Below are positions 40,822-49,764 of a DNA stretch of 64,000 bases, one piece after another. This DNA comes from Spirochaetaceae bacterium. Its GTDB lineage: Bacteria; Spirochaetota; Spirochaetia; Treponematales; Treponemataceae. A model generated the notes under the pieces. The model saw only the letters and a list, made by a program, of their open reading frames with translations, was not told where the DNA came from and made no database searches. The stretch lies in assembly GCA_017936665.1 (NCBI GenBank), contig JAGBFB010000018.1, forward strand, positions 124,001 through 188,000, in the 5' to 3' direction. The translations under genes and the position numbers were made by a program. Position 1 is the stretch's first letter, and each line of letters opens with the position of its first letter.

Positions 40822-43698
40822 TTACGGAATGTGAATAATTTCTCTTGGTTTAGAACCATTTGCAGGACCAACAATTCCTCTTGCTTCCATGTCTTCCACA
40901 AGACGTGCTGCACGATTGTATCCTATTTTTAGTCGTCGTTGAATATAAGAAGCAGAAGCTTTTCCTGCTTGAATTACGATTTCTAAGGCTTTGTTGTAAA
41001 GTGGATCTTCTCCATCGCCAAAAAGATTTGGGCCAACATCCACATCGTCATCATCTTCAACAAAGATTTCATCATCAATATATTCTGGCTCACCATATTG
41101 TTTTACATAATCAACAACATTTTCAACTTCGCTATCGGAAACAAAAGTTCCTTGAATACGCACTGGGAACGGAACAGTTGCAGAGGCATAAAGCATATCT
41201 CCACGACCAAGCAATTTTTCAGCTCCAACTTGGTCAATAATAATTCGGCTATCCATTTTTGAAGCAACCATAAAGGCAATTCTTGTAGGAATATTTGCTT
41301 TAATCAATCCTGTAATAACATCAATTGAAGGCCGCTGAGTTGCAAGTACAAGGTGAATTCCAACTGCACGGCTCATGGCTGCTAAACGGGCAACAACTGA
41401 TTCAAGTTCTTTTCCTGTGGTTGCCATCAAATCAGCAAATTCATCAATTACAACAACGATGTATGGAAGTTTTTCTGTAGCAATATTTCTTTCCACAATT
41501 CTATGATTATAACTTGTTATATCACGAACTCCCATTCCATCTAAAAGAGCATATCGTCTTTCCATTTCACACAAACAGTATTGAAGTGCTTGGAATGCTT
41601 TTTTAGGTTCTGTAATAACAGGTGTTAAAAGATGTGGAATATCATTGTAAAGTTTTAATTCTACAACTTTTGGGTCAATAAGAATGAGTTTTACTTCATT
41701 TGGTGACCTCTTATACAAAATTGAAAGAATCATTGAGTTTACACACACAGATTTTCCTGAACCTGTAGAACCTGCAATCAAAAGGTGAGGAGTTTTTGCT
41801 AAATCTAATAATTGTGCTTCGCCAGTAATATCTTTTCCTAAAACAACTGGAATTGCCATTTTTTTGTATGCAGCAGTTTCAGTTTCGATAAGTTCCTTAA
41901 AACTTACGATTGCTCGTTCCTTATTTGGAACTTCAATACCAACAGCACTTTTTCCTGGAATTGGGGCAACAATACGAACACTAGAAGCAGCAAGTCGTAA
42001 AGCAATATTGTCTTGTAACGCAACAATTTTATTAAGTTTTACACCTGGTGCAGGTAAAATTTCAAACATTGTAATAACAGGACCTTTTCTAATTCCTGTA
42101 ACTTCTGCTTCAATTTTAAATTCACTTAAAGTTTCTTTTAAAACAGCAGCCGCTTTTTGAGTATCAGAATCAATAATCCAATATTCGCCATCTGGATAAG
42201 AAGTTAATAATCCTTCTGAAGGAACTCTGTAAGGTGTATTTCTCTGTCTTTTTGGAACAGATTGAACAACAGGAGCTTGAACTTTAGTTTCAATATCTTG
42301 TTGTACTATATCGTCATCTTCTTCATCTTGTTCTTCATCATATTCATCGCCTTCAACTTCTTCAAAATCAACTTCGTCAAAATCATTTTCTTCTGATTCA
42401 TTTTCTTCAAATTGATTTTCTTGAACAGATTCTTCTTCAATTAAGAAATCAGAATGAGCACTTTGAAATAAAGGATCTTTTGGAAGTAATGAATTTTCTT
42501 CTGAAGTTTCAAAAAAGTTATCTTCAATATTTTCATCAAAGTTAAAATTTTCTTCTTCAATAACTTCATCATCTTCATCAGAGTTTTCTGGTTCTTCATC
42601 TGATTCTAATTCTTCACCAAGTTGAATATTCATCAGAGGAACTGTCGCATTCATTCTTTCTTCTTCTGACATAAATTCACTAGAAACTTCAGGTTCTAAA
42701 TTATAATCATACTTGATAATATCTTCATCTTCTTGAGATTCATCATTTATTTCTGGCTCATCAATTTTTTCATCAAAATCTACTTCACTTTCTGTATCAT
42801 TTTCGCCAAAAGGGTCAGATAAAAAGTTTTCTTCATCTTCGTTAGGTTGATATAAATCTTCCATAAGGTTTGAAGAACTTTCTTCTTGGACAACTTCTTC
42901 TGGTTCAGATTCTAAATTTTCTTCCGAGTTTTTAAAAGTAATTACTATTGGTTCTTCTTCAATCTCTTCTTTTTCATCAGTAGTAACTTCTTTTTGAACA
43001 ACTTCAGAAACTTCTTCAATAGTAACTTCTTCTTTTTCTACAGTAATTTCTGGCTCTATTTCTTGTAAAGTTTCTTCTTCAGTAATAACTTGTGAACTTT
43101 CTACTATTTCCTCTTCAACTGTTTTTTCTTGAGTTTCATTGCAGGATTCTTCATCTGTAAAAACTTCTTTTTTAGGTTCTACTTCATTTACATAGGTTTT
43201 TTCTAAATCAGAAGGAGAAGTACTTATTGTAGAAATTTTTTCTTTTTTCTTTCCTGATTTTTTGATAGAAAGAATTGCATCATATGCAATATTTATAGCC
43301 AAATATTCAATGGCAATTAACAAACCACAAATACAAATTGCAGCAGAAATTTTTAAAATAAACACAGGTTCTGTTGAACCAGGTAAAATTTTGTTACAAA
43401 TTCTTTCTGTTGCAACAACAGTGTAAAAAGGTAACAGTGAAGCTGCAAGAATTACGGCTTTCTTTTTAGAAAAATTAACCGAAAGCAAAAATATTGCAGA
43501 TACAAACAAAAATATCGGAACAAGAATTGCAGAATACCCGTAGGCAGAAAGAAGAACGTTTCCAATTTCAAAAAAGCCTAACAAGTTACTTGTAATTCCG
43601 TAATTTAAAAATTGAACCATTATTGATATAGTAAAAAAGGCAGCTAAAAATAAAAGCACAATGCCGCCAAAAATTATAGATTTTTCAGATTGTTTCAT
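40822..43698 (-). CDS. ftsK: FtsK/SpoIIIE DNA translocase
   Basis: 958 residues. Pumps chromosome DNA through the closing septum and activates dimer resolution. N-terminal residues 1-145 hold about four membrane helices. Residues about 150-485 form an extremely Glu/Asp/Ser-rich linker. The motor domain follows, with Walker A AGSTGSGKS near 645, Walker B IVVVIDEFADLM, and LVLATQRPSIDVITGLIKANIPTR split over two conserved segments. The last 70 residues are the gamma winged helix (SASYIQRRLKIGYNRAARL) that reads polar KOPS-type sequences. It lies 24 nt downstream of the barrel gene and lacks a good ribosome binding site. Confidence 0.95.
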   Translation of the reverse strand: MKQSEKSIIFGGIVLLFLAAFFTISIMVQFLNYGITSNLLGFFEIGNVLLSAYGYSAILVPIFLFVSAIFLLSVNFSKKKAVILAASLLPFYTVVATERICNKILPGSTEPVFILKISAAICICGLLIAIEYLAINIAYDAILSIKKSGKKKEKISTISTSPSDLEKTYVNEVEPKKEVFTDEESCNETQEKTVEEEIVESSQVITEEETLQEIEPEITVEKEEVTIEEVSEVVQKEVTTDEKEEIEEEPIVITFKNSEENLESEPEEVVQEESSSNLMEDLYQPNEDEENFLSDPFGENDTESEVDFDEKIDEPEINDESQEDEDIIKYDYNLEPEVSSEFMSEEERMNATVPLMNIQLGEELESDEEPENSDEDDEVIEEENFNFDENIEDNFFETSEENSLLPKDPLFQSAHSDFLIEEESVQENQFEENESEENDFDEVDFEEVEGDEYDEEQDEEDDDIVQQDIETKVQAPVVQSVPKRQRNTPYRVPSEGLLTSYPDGEYWIIDSDTQKAAAVLKETLSEFKIEAEVTGIRKGPVITMFEILPAPGVKLNKIVALQDNIALRLAASSVRIVAPIPGKSAVGIEVPNKERAIVSFKELIETETAAYKKMAIPVVLGKDITGEAQLLDLAKTPHLLIAGSTGSGKSVCVNSMILSILYKRSPNEVKLILIDPKVVELKLYNDIPHLLTPVITEPKKAFQALQYCLCEMERRYALLDGMGVRDITSYNHRIVERNIATEKLPYIVVVIDEFADLMATTGKELESVVARLAAMSRAVGIHLVLATQRPSIDVITGLIKANIPTRIAFMVASKMDSRIIIDQVGAEKLLGRGDMLYASATVPFPVRIQGTFVSDSEVENVVDYVKQYGEPEYIDDEIFVEDDDDVDVGPNLFGDGEDPLYNKALEIVIQAGKASASYIQRRLKIGYNRAARLVEDMEARGIVGPANGSKPREIIHIP

Positions 43699-43722
43699 AA
43701 TTTAAATATCGGAATATTTTTT

Positions 43723-44418
43723 TTATTTTTTTAGCATAAAAGATACAAAAGGTGTTATCGAAAAAACTCCATAATCAGAATAATCTTGAGGATAATAAGC
43801 TTGTGCAATTGAATAAAAGTCGTAACTTACTTTTGAACCAAAGCCAAAGCCCATATTATGTCGGTTTATTTTTGAATTTTTAAAATAAACTCTTCCACCA
43901 AGTTCCATTGCAACACCCAATGTAAGATTTGTTAATTTATCATAATCTATATAGAAAAAACCAATTTTTGGACCTACAGAAATATCTGCTGCAAAGTTTT
44001 TAGAAAAATTAAACTGACACGTTGCACCACAAATATTATCCATAATTAAAGCCCAAAATAGATTATCTTTGCGGTTAAGTTCTAACAATGTTCCATTCAT
44101 ATTAATTTTTGTAGAAAGCGGAAAATTCAAATTCAAACTATACCAAAAACCAAGTTGAAAATTAGTTTCATTTGTATACACTATAGAACCATCATCAGCA
44201 TTTATTACAAAATCTGTTGAATCTTCACTTGATAAAGAAAAATGTCTATATGAAAAATCAAAACCAAAACCATTCATGTGAGAATCTGTTTTTGTATTTT
44301 TGTAAGTAGAATATTCATTAAAAATTATATAATTTGTTCCAATAGAATAAACACTTTCTGCAGTTAAAGAGAAAAAAAGTGAAAGTAAAATTATTTGAAA
44401 CAAGACAAATTTTTTCAT
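43723..44418 (-). CDS. Small outer-membrane beta-barrel candidate
   Basis: 231 residues. Signal peptide MKKFVLFQIILLSLFFSL, cleavage likely after LTA. The mature part has about eight amphipathic aromatic-rich strands (FGFDFSYRHFSL, FQLGFWYSLNLNF, VGPKIGFFYIDYD, ITPFVSFML). The end is MLKK rather than a terminal aromatic. I do not recognise a named family. GAGGA precedes the ATG. It is upstream of ftsK in the same orientation with only a short gap. Confidence 0.75.
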   Translation of the reverse strand: MKKFVLFQIILLSLFFSLTAESVYSIGTNYIIFNEYSTYKNTKTDSHMNGFGFDFSYRHFSLSSEDSTDFVINADDGSIVYTNETNFQLGFWYSLNLNFPLSTKINMNGTLLELNRKDNLFWALIMDNICGATCQFNFSKNFAADISVGPKIGFFYIDYDKLTNLTLGVAMELGGRVYFKNSKINRHNMGFGFGSKVSYDFYSIAQAYYPQDYSDYGVFSITPFVSFMLKK

Positions 44419-44479
44419 ATTATCCTCACAAAAAACAATTTCAATCTAATTATATCACACTTTTTTAATACTGTGCATG

Positions 44480-44509
44480 TTGACAATGACAAAATCACTA
44501 TTTTATAAT
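44480..44509 (+). promoter_or_regulatory. Consensus sigma-70 promoter giving a probably leaderless pyrE mRNA
   Basis: Perfect TTGACA (44480-44485), an 18-nt spacer and perfect TATAAT (44504-44509). Seven bases separate the -10 from the ATG at 44517, so transcription should begin at or next to the start codon. No Shine-Dalgarno sequence is present. Confidence 0.75.
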
Positions 44510-44516
44510 CAATTTT

Positions 44517-45212
44517 ATGCAAGATTATAAGAAAGAATTTATCGATTTTATGGTAGAAAGCCAAGTGCTAAAATTTGGAAGTTTTACACTTAAAAGTGGA
44601 AGACAATCACCTTTTTTTATGAATGCAGGTGCGTATATTACTGGTAGCCAATTACAAAAATTAGGACAATACTACGCAAAAGCAATCTACGAAAACTATG
44701 GCGCAGATTTTGATGTGCTTTTTGGACCAGCTTACAAAGGAATTCCTTTAAGTGTAGCAACCGTTATTGCATTTAGCCAACTTTACGGCAAAGAAATTCG
44801 TTATTGTTCAAACAGAAAAGAAGCAAAAGACCACGGTGGAGATACAGGCCTTTTACTAGGAAGTACTATCAAAGAAGGTGACAAAATCGTTATTATTGAA
44901 GATGTTACAACTTCTGGAAAATCCATTGAAGAAACCTTCCCAATTATCAAAGCTCAATGCCCAAATCCAGACAAAATTGAAATCAAAGGATTGATGGTTT
45001 CTCTAAATCGCCAAGAACGAGGGAAAGGCGAAAAATCTGCCCTTGAAGAAATTACAGATTTATACGGATTCCCTGCTAATGCCATCGTTACAATGAGCGA
45101 AGTTGTAGAATATCTTTACAACAAACCTACAGGAAAAGATGGAAAAATCATCATTGACGATAAAATAAAACAAGATATTGATAATTACTATAAAGAATAC
45201 GGTGTAAAATAA
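44517..45212 (+). CDS. pyrE: Orotate phosphoribosyltransferase
   Basis: 231 residues. Joins orotate and PRPP to make orotidine monophosphate in de novo pyrimidine synthesis. The PRPP-binding motif VIIEDVTTSGKS is at about 125-136. FKLKSGR-like substrate residues appear as FGSFTLKSGRQSPFF (about 21-35), and the flexible catalytic loop includes RKEAKDHGGD. The length and C-terminal extension fit the longer PyrE branch. No other pyr gene is adjacent. The start is fixed by the strong promoter directly upstream. Confidence 0.95.
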   Translation: MQDYKKEFIDFMVESQVLKFGSFTLKSGRQSPFFMNAGAYITGSQLQKLGQYYAKAIYENYGADFDVLFGPAYKGIPLSVATVIAFSQLYGKEIRYCSNRKEAKDHGGDTGLLLGSTIKEGDKIVIIEDVTTSGKSIEETFPIIKAQCPNPDKIEIKGLMVSLNRQERGKGEKSALEEITDLYGFPANAIVTMSEVVEYLYNKPTGKDGKIIIDDKIKQDIDNYYKEYGVK

Positions 45213-45583
45213 AAGTCAGCAAAAAAATGCTAAATTATCCACAAGTTATCCACACTTTATTTTTTTAGATTGTAGATAACTTGTGAAGATATTATTCCTT
45301 GTAATTTAAGGAATTATATCTTCATAAAAAAAATACTGAAATTTCAAGAATAATAACAGTTTTCTTATATATCTAATTCCTTATAATATAAGCAATTATA
45401 AATCTTTAAAAATATTCTTTTTGTAGCAAAAAAAAGTAAATTATTTTTGTAAAAAATTAAAAAAAATTAAATTTTTTTAAACTGTGAAAAACCTTATAAA
45501 TACTAGGTTTTTTGGACTTTTCCACAAGTTATTAACATAAAATAACTACTTGACATAATTTTTTTTAATTTTATCATCAACTT
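45213..45583. other. 371-bp AT-rich intergenic region with DnaA-box-like sites and long hairpins
   Basis: Two perfect TTATCCACA 9-mers in the same orientation start 11 bp apart (45235, 45246). Relaxed sites are TTTTCCACA at 45518-45526 and, on the minus strand, TTTTTCACA at 45491-45483. An 11-bp inverted repeat pairs 45240-45250 with 45275-45285. A/T runs at about 45440-45480 could unwind easily. This fits an origin or a DnaA-binding site, but dnaA/dnaN are not here and neighbouring gene strands show no clear switch. Confidence 0.45.
45285..45323. repeat. Long inverted repeat (16-bp stem, one mismatch)
   Basis: Arms 45285-45300 and 45308-45323 pair over 16 positions with one T-T mismatch around a 7-nt loop. 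It is followed by an A run on the plus strand, so it does not look like a simple pyrE terminator. It lies next to the paired DnaA-box-like sites. Confidence 0.75.
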
Positions 45584-46426
45584 ATGAAAAGAATTATTTT
45601 AGCGTTATTATTAGTAATTTTATCTAGTTTTAACTATGCACAATCAGCAGAAATTGAAGAAAAAGCAATAAATCATTTTAATGATTTTAGAATGGAATTA
45701 GAACAATTTTCAGAACCAAAACTTATTTTGGAAAAAATATCAAATTATGAACAAAATTTGTATTCACAAAAAGAATTTCAGGATTTTTCTTCTGAAACAA
45801 AACTAATTTTGGAAAATATGATTTTTTTAGAAAAAGTTAAAAATCAAGTAAAACTAATAGAAGATGATAAAACTGCAAAAAAATCATTAAAAGAAAAATT
45901 TTCTTTACAAATCGATAAAACAGCAAAAACGATATTAGATTTGCAAAATTCCAATAAAATTCCTAGCAAGTGGCTTTTTACAAATCAAGGAGATTTGATT
46001 TCTTTTTCATTACAGTTTGCAACATTAACACAAGCAATAAAAAGTGGCTTAGAAGTAAAAACCTACTACGAACAAGCAATAAATCAAGATGCAACTATGT
46101 CTTTTGCTTTAGTAAATCTTGGAATGTGGTATTATTATGTTCCTTCTATTGCAGGTGGTGACAAAGAAAAAACTTATCAATACTTAAAAAAAGCAGTAGA
46201 TTCAGCAAAAACTTTAAGCGAAGAATATTTTTCAAAAATAATTTACTCTCAAATTCTATTTGAAAGAGAAAATTTTCAAGAAGCAAAGAAAGTTCTACAA
46301 GAAGCAAAAAAAATTTGTCCTAACAGTATTGCCATACAAACTATGGAAAAGTTGAATAATGCAGAAATCTCTTGGATAGAATATTCAACTAATCCAAAAA
46401 AATATGAAAAATTACTAAAAGACTAA
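45584..46426 (+). CDS. Exported TPR-like protein of unknown function
   Basis: 280 residues with a signal peptide (MKRIILALLLVILSSF, cleavage near NYAQSA). The rest is helical. The clearest tetratricopeptide-like helices are in the last 110 residues (MSFALVNLGMWYYYVPSIAG, KTYQYLKKAVDSAKTL, FQEAKKVLQEAKKICPNS). Earlier residues form charged helices. It is probably a periplasmic scaffold, but no partner is indicated. The stop overlaps the convergent pyk stop by 4 bp. A clear ribosome binding site is not visible. Confidence 0.8.
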   Translation: MKRIILALLLVILSSFNYAQSAEIEEKAINHFNDFRMELEQFSEPKLILEKISNYEQNLYSQKEFQDFSSETKLILENMIFLEKVKNQVKLIEDDKTAKKSLKEKFSLQIDKTAKTILDLQNSNKIPSKWLFTNQGDLISFSLQFATLTQAIKSGLEVKTYYEQAINQDATMSFALVNLGMWYYYVPSIAGGDKEKTYQYLKKAVDSAKTLSEEYFSKIIYSQILFERENFQEAKKVLQEAKKICPNSIAIQTMEKLNNAEISWIEYSTNPKKYEKLLKD

Positions 46427-48279
46427 ACTGTTCCTTCATAAACAATTTTTTCGCTACTATCGATGGTAACAGTTGAACCTGGTTCAAGTTTTTTCATTGC
46501 GTCTGTAACTTGAGAAATCCAAATTAAGTTTGGATTGATAAGAGAAAGAATTTCTTCATCCATTTCAGTTGGATTTTCAATAACCAAACCGTCAACAACA
46601 CGCAAAATTGGAACAAATGCCATATCAAGATTTCTTGTAACCAAAATTTCGGCACTTTCTTTTTTAAGAGCTTTTACTGCATCTTGTGCATCTTCAGCCC
46701 TAATTACACGACCAGTAACTTTTGTAGAAGTTTCTCCCTCTTTTGAAGTGATTACACCTCCACTTCGTTGACCACGAGCCAAAACAGTTCCAACTAACAA
46801 AACTCTTATTGTGTTTATCATCATTGGACTAAAAATTGGCATACCACAAACCATAACAATTCTGTCAGATTTAGAAACAACCTTTGCCTCTAACCCAATT
46901 TTCAAGGCGTTTTGAATCATTTCTTCTGAATCTTCAGCAATTTTCACAAGCAAAGGATAAACGCCCCAATTCAATAAAAGTTGACGATATACTGTTTCAT
47001 TTGGAGTAGCAGCGATTACCATTTGTTCAGGTCTAAAACGGCTTATTAAACGAGGTGTATTTCCACTAATCGTTGGAACAAGTAAAGATGTTGCTTGAAT
47101 ATCTGTTGCAGTTGCATAAGCAGCATGAGCCATAACACTTCCAATATCAGAAGGATTAGAACCTGTCCAGTTTGCAGAATTTTGGTTAAAGTTTCTCATT
47201 TTTTCTTTATAAGTTTCAGAACCTTCAACTGTTCGGGCAATTTTATCCATTGTTTTTACAGATTCCACAGGATAAGCTCCGTTTGCAGTTTCACCAGAAA
47301 GCATAACTGCGTCAGTTCCGTCAAAAATTGCGTTGGCAACATCAGTAAGTTCTGCACGAGTAGGACGAGGATTTGTAATCATTGAATCTAACATTTGAGT
47401 TGCAGTAATTACAGGTTTTCCAGCCCGATTACAAGCTTGAATTATTTTTTTCTGTGCAAGAGGAATTCTTTCTGTTGCAAGCTGAACACCTAAATCACCT
47501 CTAGCAACCATAACGCCAGAAGCAACTTCGATAATATCTTCTATATCATCAAGCCCTTCTTCATTTTCAATTTTTGCAATAACTCTAACCTTTGAATTAA
47601 AGGGTTCAATAAATCGTAAAATTGAAACCACATCAGAAGCAGAACTAATAAAACTTGCTGCAATAAAATCCACACCGATTTTTATACCAAACTCAATATC
47701 TTTTTTATCTTGCTCACTTAAAACTGGAATATCTGGATGTATTCCGATAACATTTACATTTTTTTTACTTCCGATAGAACCACTGTTCAATGCTTTACAA
47801 GTTATAGTTGAGGTTTTATCTGTTTCTAAAACTAACATTTCAATTAAGCCATCGGCAATTAGAATTTTACAATCTTTTTCAATTTCTTCAGGAAGTTTTT
47901 TCCAACTCAAAGATATTTTTCCAGGAGTTACTAAAGTTTCACCATCATAGACAGGTTCAACGCATGAACAATCATCATTTGTCATTAAAAAAATATCACC
48001 TGAATTGATTTTTATTTTTCCACCATTTTTTCCGTCATCAACAACTGTTCCTGTTCTAATTTCAGGTCCTTTTGTATCAAGCAAAATTGCACAAGGAATT
48101 TTTGTAATTCTACTAGCTTCTCGAACTGTTTCTATATTTTTTTTATGATATTCATGTGTTCCATGAGAAAAATTAAATCTTGCAACATTCATTCCAGAAC
48201 GAAGCAAATCACAAACAACTTCTAAATTTTCTGTTGTCGGTCCCATAGAACAGACAATCTTTGTTTTTCTTCCCTTCAT
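46423..48279 (-). CDS. pyk: Pyruvate kinase with degenerate C-terminal extension
   Basis: 618 residues against about 470-590 for relatives. Converts PEP and ADP to pyruvate and ATP. The barrel is intact: MNVARFNFSHG near the N-terminus, LLDTKGPEIRTG, IAKIENEEG, GVMVARGDLGVQ and ITATQMLDSM. A regulatory C-domain follows to about 470. The last 110 residues resemble the PEP-utiliser mobile domain attached to Bacillus-type pyruvate kinases (GRVIRAEDAQDAV..., TVTIDSSEKIVYEG), but its usual T-S-H-A phosphohistidine segment is missing; ENPTEMDEEIL occupies that place. The extension is therefore probably structural or regulatory. The gene is monocistronic and convergent with the TPR gene. Confidence 0.95.
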   Translation of the reverse strand: MKGRKTKIVCSMGPTTENLEVVCDLLRSGMNVARFNFSHGTHEYHKKNIETVREASRITKIPCAILLDTKGPEIRTGTVVDDGKNGGKIKINSGDIFLMTNDDCSCVEPVYDGETLVTPGKISLSWKKLPEEIEKDCKILIADGLIEMLVLETDKTSTITCKALNSGSIGSKKNVNVIGIHPDIPVLSEQDKKDIEFGIKIGVDFIAASFISSASDVVSILRFIEPFNSKVRVIAKIENEEGLDDIEDIIEVASGVMVARGDLGVQLATERIPLAQKKIIQACNRAGKPVITATQMLDSMITNPRPTRAELTDVANAIFDGTDAVMLSGETANGAYPVESVKTMDKIARTVEGSETYKEKMRNFNQNSANWTGSNPSDIGSVMAHAAYATATDIQATSLLVPTISGNTPRLISRFRPEQMVIAATPNETVYRQLLLNWGVYPLLVKIAEDSEEMIQNALKIGLEAKVVSKSDRIVMVCGMPIFSPMMINTIRVLLVGTVLARGQRSGGVITSKEGETSTKVTGRVIRAEDAQDAVKALKKESAEILVTRNLDMAFVPILRVVDGLVIENPTEMDEEILSLINPNLIWISQVTDAMKKLEPGSTVTIDSSEKIVYEGTV

Positions 48280-48338
48280 ATTTTTATTATATACTATTTA
48301 TTCTTTACTAACAATAAGAAAAAGGATATAACGTAATT

Positions 48339-49709
48339 ATGGAAAACAATTCAATCAGAAATTATGAAGCAAGAAAAATATCTCTTTTTAAATTAGCTTG
48401 GCCAATTTTTATTCAAATGATTTTATCAATGACTTTAGGTTATATCGATACAATCATGATAAGTCATTATTCGGAAACAGCCGTAGGTGCAATCGGAAAT
48501 GCAAATCAAATTATGGGATTTTTACGACTTGCTTTTTCTATAATTACAAGTGCAACAGGAGTAATTGTTGCTCAATATATCGGTGCAAAACAAACTGAAA
48601 AAATGAATCAAATTTACACGGTTTCTGTTTTGTTTAACTTAGTTTTAAGTGTAGCAGTTTGTTTTATAATTACAACTTTTAGTAGACCACTTTTAACAGC
48701 AATTCAAATTCCTTCAATAATGATGGAAGATGCAAATGCTTACATGAAAATTGTAGGATTTTTCCTTTTTACAGATGCAATCGTAATGATTTTTTCACAA
48801 GTATTTAATTGTCACGGAAAAACAAGTGTAGGAATGTTCATCTTTTTTGGAATGAATGTTATGAATATCATCGGAAATTACACTTTCCTTTATGGACCAC
48901 TTTCTCATCTTAATCTTGGAGTAAAAGGAGTTGCAATTTCTACATCTGTAAGTAGTTCTTTAGGAATGATTATTTCATATATTCTATTTAGAAAAATTAT
49001 TAAAGGAAAACTATCTTTTAAACTTTTAAAACCTTTCCCAAAAGATTTACTATTAAAATTGATAAAACTTGGAATTCCAACTGCTGGCGAAAATATTTCA
49101 TATAACATAGCTCAAATTATTATTACCGCTTTTGTAAACACAATGGGACCAGAAGCAATTAACGCAAAAATCTTTTGTAATATGCTAACTTTATTTTCAT
49201 TGATTTATTCAAATGCAATGGCAGGTGCAACATCAATTATAGTGGGACAAAGTGTTGGTGCAAACGATTACGATTATGCATATAAACGAGTTTTAAAAAG
49301 TTTAAATAGTGCAATGGCAATTTCTATCATTGTTTCAATTGCAAACTTCTTACTTTCAAGATGGACTCTAGGACTTTTTACAGAAAACTCTACGATTATC
49401 GAAATTGGTAGAAAAGTAATGTTTGTTGCAATTTTCTTAGAAATAGGAAGATGTATAAACTTAATTGTTATCCGAAGTATGCGTTCTGCAGGGGACGTAG
49501 TTTTTCCAACAGTTTTAGGAATTGGTTCTATGTGGGGAATTTCTGTAGTTTTCACTTGGATTTTAGGAATTTTCTTTCACCTTGGAATTGTGGGAGCTTG
49601 GATTGCAATGGCAGCTGATGAAATTTTTAGAGGCATTGTAGTTTTTATCCGTTGGATTGTGGGCTCATGGCGAGGAAAATCCGTAGTAGAAAAGAATACA
49701 GAAAATTAA
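48339..49709 (+). CDS. MATE-family exporter (second copy)
   Basis: 456 residues, about 12 membrane helices in two halves. The N-terminal hallmark is present: LAWPIFIQMILSMTLGYIDT, followed by GAIGNANQI. Only distantly similar to the MATE protein at 29594, so not a recent duplicate. AAGGAT lies about 10 nt before the ATG. The lipoprotein gene at 49765 follows on the same strand after about 55 nt. The exported substrate is unknown. Confidence 0.92.
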   Translation: MENNSIRNYEARKISLFKLAWPIFIQMILSMTLGYIDTIMISHYSETAVGAIGNANQIMGFLRLAFSIITSATGVIVAQYIGAKQTEKMNQIYTVSVLFNLVLSVAVCFIITTFSRPLLTAIQIPSIMMEDANAYMKIVGFFLFTDAIVMIFSQVFNCHGKTSVGMFIFFGMNVMNIIGNYTFLYGPLSHLNLGVKGVAISTSVSSSLGMIISYILFRKIIKGKLSFKLLKPFPKDLLLKLIKLGIPTAGENISYNIAQIIITAFVNTMGPEAINAKIFCNMLTLFSLIYSNAMAGATSIIVGQSVGANDYDYAYKRVLKSLNSAMAISIIVSIANFLLSRWTLGLFTENSTIIEIGRKVMFVAIFLEIGRCINLIVIRSMRSAGDVVFPTVLGIGSMWGISVVFTWILGIFFHLGIVGAWIAMAADEIFRGIVVFIRWIVGSWRGKSVVEKNTEN

Positions 49710-49764
49710 AAAATTTACCGATAATAAAACATAGATGTTTAAATTTTCCTTTGGAGGATTTTTT

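Noticed and set aside
45285-45323. Hairpin as the pyrE terminator
   Set aside because: On the plus strand it is followed by A residues rather than T, so it does not fit a rho-independent terminator.
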